Assembly (NCBI GenBank): GCA_013397455.1
Contig: VYZB01000275.1
Span: 607,978-671,977, forward strand
Direction of reading: 5' to 3'
Length of the DNA: 64,000 nucleotides
Source of the DNA: Crotophaga sulcirostris
Lineage: Eukaryota > Chordata > Aves > Cuculiformes > Crotophagidae
Shown here: piece after piece, positions 48,131 through 59,565 of the stretch
How positions within the stretch are numbered: the first letter of the stretch is position 1
Layout of the letters: every line of letters starts with the position of its first letter
Program-made: the position numbers and the translations under genes
The notes under the pieces: model-generated
Databases searched by the model: none
Seen by the model: the letters and a program-made list of their open reading frames with translations, nothing else
Told to the model about the DNA's origin: nothing

Positions 48131-50497
48131 ACGGGGAAGATATTTATGGAAGAGTGTGGCTGAGAAAGAGGTTTCTTTGTTGCAGAGTCCTTTGCTCTTT
48201 ACCATTAGAAACACTTCCCAGTTTTGTTCTTCCCTTGGATTCTGTCTTCTCTGAAGCACAGTTATAGCAAGAAAACTGATGTGCCTTAAAATAATCTGTA
48301 AGTAATACCTTTTTCAATGAATTTGAAATCGCTCAAGTAAAGCTCCATGTTTGGTGTTCATAGCTGACCTGCTGCCTAGCTCGTGCTGTCTGTCGTGAGT
48401 GACTGCATGGGCATGAGGTACAGATATCCTTCTCTGCGTTAAACGAAAGTGAGCACAACTCCATAGTTCTCCAGCGGTGGCAGTCAGAATGAAAATTCAA
48501 GCTTCACGTTTCTTCTCCGTACCTTTTACTTACAGTGACAAGCCCGGCAGGTTCAGCCTTCAAATCATTAAAATAAAAGTTCGTATTACTAAAATCCCAC
48601 GTCCGATGCTCGGATTCCCCTCCATTTCCTGTATCAGGCAATTGAGACCTGTGAGCTTCAAGTCTATATTCTCCCACTGGCAGTATCCAGGTTCCTTCAC
48701 CTGCCCTGGGGCAGGTTTTTTCTCTTTTTCCATCTGCTGAGTGAAGGTGCCAGTGACCATACAGAGAGGGGTTATACAGAAAAACAGTTGGGAGAGGGCT
48801 GGAGATCTTAGGGAACCACATGGTGTTAATAATCCTTCAGCTTTTCAAAGACTTGTCATCACAAATAAGAGTTTTCCACTTTCAGAGGGAGGAGGGAAAG
48901 AGAAAAAAGAATGAAAGAAATTAACCCTGTGGTGTGATGACAGAGATTTCTATGAATCACATTGTGTTTCACACTGCTGCTGACAGCCAGCCAAACCTGA
49001 GCTGGCCAAGTTTCCACAGGTCGAATACATTACCGGGAGCTTAAAAATACATTCACAAGTGTTTAACTACCTTTTCTGTTGCACAAATCTTTCGAAATTA
49101 AGAGGCTTTGTAAATCATAGGATGATCAAAGGGATGTGGATAGTATTCCCATTTTTTTTCCCATTTCTTCTGGAAAAGTGCCAACAAGTCCCGAAGACTT
49201 GGCTTCATTTTTGCCTGTGAATAAAATACCCACAGCAAATAGTAACCCACTAGGATAAACTTCTGCCCAAAATGTACAATTCGGAAGTTATCTCATCCTT
49301 TTAAATGTCTCCTACTGTGAGTATTTACTGTGACCTTAAAAACACAATTTTCAATAATTTTTCAAGATGTATTTTCCTGTAGGTTTGGCAAACAAGTTCC
49401 CAATGACAGTGCTGGGCTATTTCCCCAGTGGTCCATTTGCGCAGAGCACGCTGGCAACTCACAATGAGAAGATGGAGTTCTATCTTGTGAAGTCAGAAGT
49501 GTCCCCATAAATGACTGCCATATGACTTGGGAAAAGTGTGAGGGTGTGGTTTTGTGAGGTTTTTTTCATGGTGAGTTTATTAGGAAAATTAAGCCAGTTT
49601 TTCTGTTTGTTTTTTTTTGTTGTTGTTTCATTGAATGGTGCCTTAAAAGGGGGAGCTGCTTCTTTTCTAATTCTGTGTAGTTCTTTATTTTGTCGTGAGC
49701 CTCCAAGGAGCAGTGTAACCAGTGGAGCAAAATGACTTATTTGCAATATTAGAGTAAAATAAGAAACTAAATAAAATCTTGTACTATAATAAGGACTTAC
49801 CTTAAAGGCTCAGATTTATTGTTGACTACTTGTGTGCCGATGCTACTTAGCCTTTTATATAGCTGCACTCTCTTCAGATGTAAAAGTATAACTGTTGGTA
49901 ACCCAAAGTACAAAGGAAAATGAATCCTTTGAAGAGCTTAGAAGACCCATTGCAACAGGATTTAGAGGTTTCAACAAGTGCGAAATGGAACCAGCGTGAC
50001 CCGTTTCATCGTGCATGGAGAGTAACACTTTCCATCTAGCACGCATAGTGTCCTTTTCATTAAAAATTGCTTAGCATTCTGGCTTCACAGCAAGCTTCTC
50101 TTCTGTAATCAACATACCGTGGTTGCTTGTGTTGATATTGGTACCTGGTTCTGCCACCATTTGACACTAGGACTAGTGTGTAAGGCTTGGCTAGCTGAAG
50201 TTGAAGCCAGCCTCCAGCTTTACCTGTTACTCAGTCTTCCATGAAGCTGGTAGGAGTACTTGTGCTGTAACATCGAATCAGCTGCCCATAATAGTACGCT
50301 TTGGCATTTTTTTCCACCCAAAAAAGCACTAGAGCAAGTTATAAATATGTTGAAAACCACTTTCTAACTATTGACGTTTTAGTAGCAATCTAATGAGGTA
50401 CTTAGATTTTTCTAGTATGTTATGTTGAGGAGCAGTTAGAAAAGATTCATGAAAGGGAAACTTCTGGGGTTTTAAGCTTCCCTATAATACAATTTGG

Positions 50498-50552
50498 AAA
50501 AAAAAAAAAAAAAGAAACAAAAAAAACCCAAAACAAAACAAACAAACAAAAA
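50498..50552. repeat. A-rich simple repeat, A16 then (AAAC)-like
   Basis: Sixteen A followed by GAAAC, A-runs and AAAC/AAAAC units to 50552. No retroposed sequence is recognisable directly upstream. Confidence 0.9.
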
Positions 50553-53500
50553 CTCTATTGATTTTATTGTTGTCCAGCCACTAGATCAGAGCTGATTTCT
50601 ACCATACAGAAAGATTGGACGCTTTTCCCACCTCCTTTTTCTGCCCCAGAAAACTGGCTGGACAAAGGTGATTCCTCTGTGAAGAAATGGGAAGTATTTC
50701 ACAGACAACATTCATGTTTTCCTTTACTAAACAGGTAGAATTTAGAAGAGGTAGGAGGAACAGAGGGTTTCTGTAGAGAGGAGGGGAAAAAGAGAAAAAA
50801 AACCTCTGCCTCCACACCACAGCCCTACTATATTTTTCCTGGAAATGGCAAAGTCAGCTTGTCTTCTGCCCTGCATGCAGATGTTCAGTTGAGCTACAGT
50901 TTCGTAAGTTTTTCATCCCAGTAAAATTTGAGAGCTTTCTCACAATTCCCATAGTTTCGCCTGCCCACATACTTTGCCCTCAAGCCTGGGGAGGGATAAA
51001 GACTTTCTTTGTTTGCTTATATTTTTAAGATTTTAAACTCCTCTTCCATTAAACCAAGCCTGATCCTAGTTTTCAGTTTCATCATTTTATCTGTAGCATC
51101 TCTAATGCTCAGCTAATACCAGACCTCTGTTTTCCAAGACACTGTACAGAAGGATTGGCTCTACCTGAAAGAGTTACAAAGCAGTGAGGAGGGGTAAGCA
51201 AGGCACTAAATTTTCCAAGGCCAAATAGTGAGGTGAGAAGAGATAGGAATAACTAGCACCTCTTGGTTCTCCAGCCAGAGGCAATATCACCTAATGGATG
51301 GGCACTCAATATGTTAGCACATTTTATACACCTGCGAAAATTGCTCTGTAGTCCTCTGGGGTGGGATTGCCCCCCTCCTGACTTACTTCTGGCTTCTAAG
51401 AGATTGCAAAATGAAACCTCAAGTACTGGAATAGCTGAGTTCCTTCCCCTGGCCAATGGTGGAAGTCCATCCTGCCCAAATGAAACACTTGATTCATTGA
51501 AATAATACATGATGGTCTGCGTTACCCTCTGTGCTAGAGAAACCAGCTTTGTTACATATTTAACCTCCAGTTGACCGAAAATTTTCCATGTTTGGAAAGC
51601 CAAAAGTTGGCTGCGCTTCTTAAAAAATGACTGGCAGCTTCTACATGATTTCTAAAGGCTTGGTTAATGCCTAAGCAGGTCAAGACCACACTATGCTGTA
51701 AGTCTGAAGTGTTCACGGTTGTCACCTCAGCAGTATCACATTAAGCCCATCATGTACCAAGATGTGGTGGGCTGGCCACCCTAATCTAAGCACATGCAAC
51801 ACCCGAGAGCTCTCGCAGCATGGACTGTGTTTGTGCATACGCTGTTAGTGTTTTCAGTGAGGTCTGCATCTTTCTAACAGCTCACTGCAGCTGTATTTGC
51901 GCATTATAAAATAGCGTGCTTTAAAGTGCCTTCTGAAGCAGATCCTTCCAGCCTCGCGTTGTAAGGGAACAAGAGTCACACCATGCAAAAGTGTGTCTGC
52001 GCGTGTCAGCAAAGTGCTTTTTCAGCATGATAGCTGAGTCTAAAAATTTCAAAAGGAATCAGGCAATTAAATTTTGAACGCACATCTCTTCTGATATTAG
52101 GAATTCATCCTTTCACATGGATGCAACATTTCCTTGTGTGTTGTGTGTCTTCTATATGCATAAATTCATTTTAATTTTTTAATATTGTCTTTCCCTGTTG
52201 TTGGAATTTTTTTTCTTTCTTTTTCTGGACAGGTTATACATATGCTAATGGAAATATGCCTATTATTTGAAACATAGTTCTGCTTGTCAATGAAGCTTCA
52301 TTAACACCGTTATCACCGCCTGACATTTATCTTATAATTTTCCAGAGTTGACTGTTACATCTCCATGGAAACCCAAATTGCAATTGAAATAAGTGAGATA
52401 ATAAAGGCATCCGTAGAGGATTGACAGTATGCAAGCCCACAGTGTTTGCAGGCTACATTTGTTTATAGTTCCTTAGATAAATCCATTGCAGTGGAGATTT
52501 TTATTACCTGTCTCTTGTCTTTCTATGGCTGCTGCTTATTGCAAGGTTTAGAACAACACTTTTTTTATTTTGCTTTTTAATTAGAACAATAAATTTTATT
52601 GGACTCCACAAGAGAGGCACTGAAGGTGTAAATTCTAGTGTGATTTTTCTGGGATGAAATATGAAGTTTTTCATATATGATTTTGACACTATATAGACTG
52701 ATGCATTCTTAGGTTGGTTTGGGGTTTTTTTTTTGAAGCAGCCAAAACTTACGATCATAGACTCTTGATTGCTGAGTCTTTCAGTATGCAAGAAGGATCT
52801 TTTTTTTTCTGTACCTAAGGACTTGAGCTCTCTAAAGTTCATGACTCTAAATCAATTTAGATGGTGCCTTAAAGCACAGAGTCATGAAACTGGAGTGGGT
52901 CCAGAGTGAATTAATCTGAAATTAATTTGATTTTGAAAGGCTCCATCTGGCTGTGTTTGGAAAAGGCATTTAGACAGATATATAAACAAATGATCATCTG
53001 TATTCTATATGCCAGATGTGGTGTCAAAAAAATGAAGAAATGGCATTAAAAAAAAAATCAGCTGATAAGGATTTTGCTGTAACGATGCTCAACTTGTTAA
53101 AATTACAGTTGCATCACACTTTTGACTATAATCTTTTCTTATATTCAGATTTGTAAAACGGGGGAGCATGGGTGAGCTTAGCAGGATATTTTGTTTTAAG
53201 TAAGAAAATTGAATGTCACAGCTTGCTTTAATTGTCTCTTTGAGATCTCACATAAATAAGCGCAGCTAACCGAAATTGGCTGTGCCCTTAGTACGAGCAG
53301 TGGTGTGATCTTCCGTTCCCTTTTTAAGGAAACTATTTAGGTAGAGCAACCATATCAGGCACAAGCCATTGGCTTCCCTCTCTTTGGACATTTGCTTTTG
53401 GGCCCTGTGAAAATAGCTCCCTGTACTTTGTGGAGCTCAGCTAGAAGCGGGTCCAAGCGTGTGTGTACACACGTAGGTGCCAGTCTTGAAATAAACCGGA

Positions 53501-56500
53501 CTGTAAATTACTTCTTGCAATAATCTGTTGACTTGAACACACAATTGTTTTCTTTGTTTCAAAGCAAGTGTTTGGAGAACACCTTTCTCATGCCCTCCAG
53601 CCCCCAGCCCCAGGTCCAGGACGCAGTTTGCCATGAACTAGACAAGTAATGGCAAGCTGCAGAGGAGCTTGCAGATGACTGCCAAACTGACCATAAAACT
53701 TGCTGAAGTAGTCACATCATTAATTATCAAGTTAAAATCCTCTATTAAATCCTTAATTGCTGCATTTGAAATTTGGGGGGGAAAAGGGAAGAAGGGAATT
53801 GAGTAGCAACTTTGTAAATTTGGAGCAGTAACTGGAATGTGGAGAGAGGCTGAGGTTGTTGACAAGGAAACAGATGGTCCTACATGTCCTGAATTTTAAA
53901 AGCGTGGTACTATTCTTATTTGGTTGTTGACGTGTCACAAATACATAAGCATTTCAGTGTAATCAATTTATTTTTTTTTAGTAATACCAATAAATGTTTC
54001 CTGCCATGCAAAAAGAAGTATGCTTCGTTGCAAATATGTGTAATCAGTAAAGCAAGGTATTAGTAATCCACGCCATTAATACTGAGCAGTCAGCTACTTC
54101 TGGCTCAACTTCGTATTAAAAATTATGTCAATTGGTACTCCAAAACTATAATATAATTGTGCATTACATGAGCGCGCTCTCATGTTATTGTCTAGCTTAC
54201 AATAATGTGGAGAAGGGCCCCTTTGCTATTTGAGACCCTTTTTTTAGACACAGCTCAGATATTTTTGCGAAAGGACAGCCTCTGCCCAAAGAGATTCCAA
54301 TGGAAGAAGTTGGTGAGGAGCACAATACAAGTGGAACAATAAGTTGCAGGCAATGCTGGTGAGCATCATGGTTGTGGTGACCTGCCAGAGTTCTCTTCCT
54401 GCCATAACAGAGGTCAGTTTAGAGACAGAAAAATTATAAATTGTTAATGCCTGAGCTCTCCAGGTCAACATCAGATGTGCAGACGCCCATCTGAGAGTTG
54501 GCCAACAGAAAACAGATATTTAAAAATCATGAGTTAGATATTTATTGGTCATGTCTTAACTCTTGTAGTACTTTTCTCCTCCTGTGCATCTACTTTACAG
54601 TTGATGGAGGTAGACCCAGGCTTTTCAGAGGGTCTTATGTACAGAACACATTCTGCCTAGGAACACAGCAAAAATTACTTCTTGAGTGGTTGCTTAAGCT
54701 GAACTTTGTGCTGCAGAGCATTACTGCTTGAAGGACCTCATCTAGTCTTGAACTAATTAGTTCCTAAAGCCCACAGGAGAGCCTGGAAGAACAAGACCGG
54801 GCTTATTACACAGCCTTTCAGTGTAGATTTCCAAACACTTATATTAGTGATTCTTATTACATAAACTGCAAAATTTGTGATCCTCATCCGTACTTGAACA
54901 AGAAGAGGAACAAACCCAAGAAAATAGGGGTGGGGTGGGTTTGACTTTCTTCAGCCGTTAAAGGACAGCTGTCTGTCACTGGCTGTTGAGCTTCCACAAG
55001 TTTCAGTTTCGTAAAATCTGTGGTCCAGTGTAGACAAATCCCTAAAGATACCAAAAATAGACCATTGTAAGTTTCATCAGCATAAGCAAAAAGATGCTAC
55101 CCAGTTCAGACCTGTACAGATGGTGTGTTTAATTGTTTGCTTCCACTGTTGGATGAACTAGCAATGATATTTTAATTAGTTTCCAAAATAGATGACTTTA
55201 AAAAAAACCCAAAACTCTTCCTCAGTGTTTGCTGTCACTTCTGTAGTCATTCATCCTCTTGTTTACATATATATGCTTGTGTGTGTATAAGCTAAATATA
55301 AAATATATATTTAACTTCTGTGAGTTCTCCACTATCTGTATACAGCACATACACATCATTAAGCACTACTGCATGTTCTGAAAAATAATTTGCTTGAAAA
55401 GAAATAGGTCCATACACCAGCAATGAGTTGAGGCAGTCTGAAACTGCATCATTAAATATCTTTTTTTTTACAGATGTATTTGAATTTAAGGTTTTTTTGG
55501 AGATGTGATGTAGCAGTTATATAAAGCTTTTGCAAACTTACTGTTGGTTGACTCTACAGTTCTAGGAAGCATTACTAAAAGCAGGGCATTAAAATAACAC
55601 TATTTGGTAGTTTTAAATTTGTGTACAAAGGGTATCCAGGGTTTAGGTTGAATCCCCAGCCTTAAATCAAACAGGTCTGGAATGGAGGCAGTACAGCAAC
55701 ACAGAGGCTGAGCACCTGAAGAACCACTGGTCTGTAGAGGTGAATGTCTCACAGTGAGCTTGGGAGAGGCTGCAGCCAGGTAGGGACAGGCCTCCTTCCA
55801 TTGTCTTTGGTGAGCAGAACTCGGAGGGCTGATTTTAGGAAGTCAGGAAACCTTAACACAAAGGAGGGTCTGTGCTCTAACATGTATTGTGAGCTAAATT
55901 GCATTTCAATGTAACTCTTATTATGATTTCCTTTTATATCCTTGATTTCTTCCTGTGATAGTAATGAGGAATCTGCATCTATACCTCTAAAGAATAGTGT
56001 GTTTGGTCTGAGGTGTGCTCAACCCTTTTCTGATGTTTCTCTAGTGTGTATGTGTTTCAATATTTTTCCCAATTCATATTGCTCTTAGTATCATGCATTC
56101 TGACCTACCAGTTTGAAAGATAACTTCTTTTTGCTGTTCCTTCTCCCAGACCAAATTTATTCCCTGCGAAAACATTTTTCAAGGTAGGAAAATATTTTTT
56201 CCCCAGATTTTCAGATCTGTGTTCCTCTGTGACAGGGGGCTATCTCCTTACCTTACCTAAAATCTGCATTCAAGTCATTAAAGTGGTCATATGTACTAAC
56301 TTAGGAATTAACCAGAAAACATGCATCTCCTATAGTAGCAATAGTTTGCCACAGTTTGCATGGTGCAATATATTGAAAGAGTTAGCAAAACTGGGCTATA
56401 ACTTACCACTGACTCTTGCAGAAAAAATGACTGTAAATTTTAAATTATCAGGGCAGGAAAAAGGACTTCAATGTCTTAGGCAATATTGTGCGTTGACTGA

Positions 56501-57231
56501 TAATTTCTGCCAAATGTAGAGGCAACACAAGAAAAAAAATCCTTGCATTTACCACTCAGTGCTTACAGAAGCACTTGAGTATTATTAGCTACCGAGAAGG
56601 ATGAAATCTGAGCGTTGGATGTCAGGTATTAAAAGCCATCAGAATTGTTCATGTAGTTAATGTGCATGCATGAGTACAAGTGTGGTTGCTCTCTGCTGGG
56701 TGGATGAAGAATTGCTCATCTCTTTGTTAAAGGTTTTATGGCTTTGTAAGATGGAGTAGTGGAGGATGTTCTGCGAGCTCAGGGTTTCGGTATCTTTCCT
56801 GCAATTGCAATTGGCCTTCAAGTGTAGCAGAATGGCAGCTTTGCAAGTCTTACAGCTGCTCAGTTGTCAGCCCTGCCAGTGGGTTCAGAGAGTATTATTG
56901 TGAAGACATTACTGTATGCGTAGAACCGAACGTCCTGCCGTATGCTGCTTTGTTCCTTGGGCATGCTGTCAGGTCCATTTAGCAACTGCTGCTATGGATG
57001 TCTGTTACTTAATAATAATTAGTAGTATTATTAGCCTTTAATAGTTCTGACAAAAACTATACAAGACATTACAGCAGGAGCAGTTAATGATTTTTGAAAC
57101 ATCATCATTGCTTTTGAGCAACTGCTTTGTGAAAATGTTGATGGGCCAGAAAGCTTCTGGACATGACTTCTTTTCTTTCCTCAAAACACAGACACCTGGA
57201 CATTTACAGCTTAAAGATATGTAACGGCTTC

Positions 57232-57249
57232 TTTTTTTTTTTTTTTTTT
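57232..57249. repeat. T homopolymer, 18 bp
   Basis: Uninterrupted run of 18 T, the longest homopolymer I see in the window. Exact length is likely uncertain or polymorphic. Confidence 0.9.
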
Positions 57250-59502
57250 ATTTGTCAGAGGTTCTGGCCTGTATTTTGCTGGCCAAAATCCGATTTAGGT
57301 AATTACATTCTGTGTCTATAAATCGCAACCCCCTGCAGTTTTCAATTGGGTATGGTATTGTTCTACCCTTGCTGGCTGAAATTGTTGGGCCATAATGCTC
57401 CATGTCATTAAACAGCTGCCGTCTGTCACCTTACGATGAAGTCATTCCTCTCTAAACAATGAGTTTATAAAGCCCTTTTGGGTCATTCCAGATAAAATTT
57501 GCTTGTAAACCAGCAATTATGATCTTTCGAGTATGATAAGGTGATGATTGTTCATCTCTCTCTTGACAGCAGTTGGAGTCCTTCAAATGGGTGGTGTCTC
57601 TTCTGTTGGCTTGTGTGATATCCTGGCAGTGACTCTGCAGCTCACATGTAAATATTTATTGCTGTAAACCCTGATGTCTCTAAATGCCTCTGTGCTGGGG
57701 TGGATTTAGTAGTCTTTACACATGCAACCCATTCATTATCACGTTCTTGTCGTTATCTTGTGAGTTTGACATTCTCCTGCGGATGTACTTTTTAGTCTTA
57801 CACCTTAGAATGTGAAAAGGGCAAATCTCCAACAAAATGATAAAACCATTGAAATAGGATGGGGGTTGAGACATGAATTAGCCAAAAAGGGACAGTGAGA
57901 ATGGTTCTAGGCAGGGTTAAAAACAGATTCGAAAAACAGTTCTCATGGAAACCTGTTTGGTCCCCATTAACAGCTGGTTTTCAGCACCTGGCTTGACACC
58001 TAGTTCATTAATGGAAATGAATATGGATTAATGCCAAAGCTCTTAACAGGGATGAATTTAAGAGGGTCCCTTTTGATCCATACTTTGTTTCTGAAGTCTG
58101 CTTCTCTCTCCTTAGTGATCAGTTTGCATTTAGCAGTCTTGATGTAATTGCAGATATGAATGGGAGAGGCAGAGAAGGCATCTACTAGGTTTTGCCAGTG
58201 CTCCTGCTTAAGCAGCAGTGATATTAAAACAATCTCTAGCTCCTCAAAGAGTGGCCCTGTCAACTTGCTGAAATGACGGAATGGTAGTTAGGTTATTAGA
58301 AGGAAAATTGGCACAAATTGAGAGAGAGGAAGCTCTGGCAGCAACCACAAGCAGCCAGCGACTCAGTGGCTTAATCTCTGCCCTCGGGCTGCTCTCTACG
58401 ATACAGATGACACCTTGTCAGTGAAGATGATGTGCTGGGTCACCCCTGAGTCCAATGGGCTAAATTGGCCATGGAGGGAAGGATTGCTGCAGTGTATAGA
58501 CAGCAAACCACATAATCTATTTTTTTCTTTTTTTTATATAATGTATGTCATCATTTGGGTACTGACAGTAATTGTCAAGGGATCCCGTTCTCATTAGTGT
58601 CTCCTAGACATTTCTGTACTCTCATGCTTTCAAGAAATAGTCCTAAGCTTTTGCGAGGATCACTTTGCTTCCTCTTGAAAAGTTTCACGTGTGGTTTCTC
58701 TTAGCCTTATTATTTCTTGGGTATGGTAGGAGGGGAAGATGGGGGAAGGAAGGAACTGCTTCCTGTGAAAATTGTGATGGCAAAGAGAAGTAACAAAAAA
58801 AATGTGCAGCTGTTGCAAACTATGAGGTCTTAGAGCAGACCAGTAATGTCCAATGGGTGAAGATGAAAGCTGGGAAAGAGGATAAAGGAATTTATCTTTA
58901 GCAGAGATTATTTGCGAGGGATCAAGAATATTTGGCTGGGTTTTGTATTGACCCAACAAGCTCTGTGACAGCTGAACCATCAGGCAGATGTGCTGTATAA
59001 TTGTGTTCCTCAGTGGAACCTTTAAGAACACTACAGGGATTGGATCCACAGAATCTATAAAATTGAGGGGTTTTTCCATTGTTATCTTTCTGTTGTTTTA
59101 TTTGTTGTTCAGTTTGTCTGCATTGGCTGTAGTCCTATGGCTACTGCTGAAGCTGGGTGATGATGTTACTGCAAGTGTCATTGCTGCAGGAATGCTCATG
59201 TACTCCTCAAAACCACAACAGTGAGGATGGGAACCCTCCTCCGAGATGCTTGAGAGCCTTCATTTGCAGTGAAATCCAATTTAGAAAGAAGCCCAGCAGT
59301 GCTTCTAGAATTTAAGGTCCTGTCTGTATTCTGAGCTTGCCTAACAACCCCCAACATGTTGGCCACACAATGAAATCCCTACCTTGTAGTAGAAAAGGAT
59401 TGTAAAGAAAAGTCTAAGTTTTGCTGGTTTTTTCCTAAATCTGCAGGAGTTAGTGGATTGGCAGGGCTGTCGGTGGATGGTGGGATGTAGTCTGGAGACG
59501 TT

Positions 59503-59565
59503 TTAATGACTTACCTAAGTTAATTCAGGCAGCAAGTGACAAAACCTGTCTCCTGTAGCTTTGCA
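59503..59565 (-). repeat. Probable MIR-type SINE remnant
   Basis: AATGACTTACCTAAGTTAAT, TCAGGCAGCAAGTGACAAAA and CCTGTCTCCTG follow the inverted MIR order (GTGACTTGCCCAAGGTCACA, CAGCAAGTCAGTGGCAGAGC, then the ACCCAGG region). Diverged. Confidence 0.42.

Larger units (their letters stand above)
48131..59502 (+). other. Unique intronic sequence
   Basis: No gene is recognised over 11 kb. Candidate regulatory texture occurs at about 52230-52450 and 57360-57680. A GC-containing palindromic cluster lies at 54166-54185. The 139-codon minus-strand frame 59079-58660 has no recognisable domain. Confidence 0.55.

Noticed and set aside
50498..50552. Poly-A tail of a processed pseudogene
   Set aside because: No coding or transcript-like sequence is recognisable directly upstream, and CR1-driven birds rarely carry poly-A retrocopies.
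51186..51245. MIR-like TTTTCCAAGGCCAAATAGTG
   Set aside because: Similarity to the MIR CCCAAGGTCACACAG region is short and the flanks do not follow the consensus.
58660..59079. 139-codon minus-strand open frame
   Set aside because: No family motif recognised; length is within chance for this many kilobases of intron on six frames.
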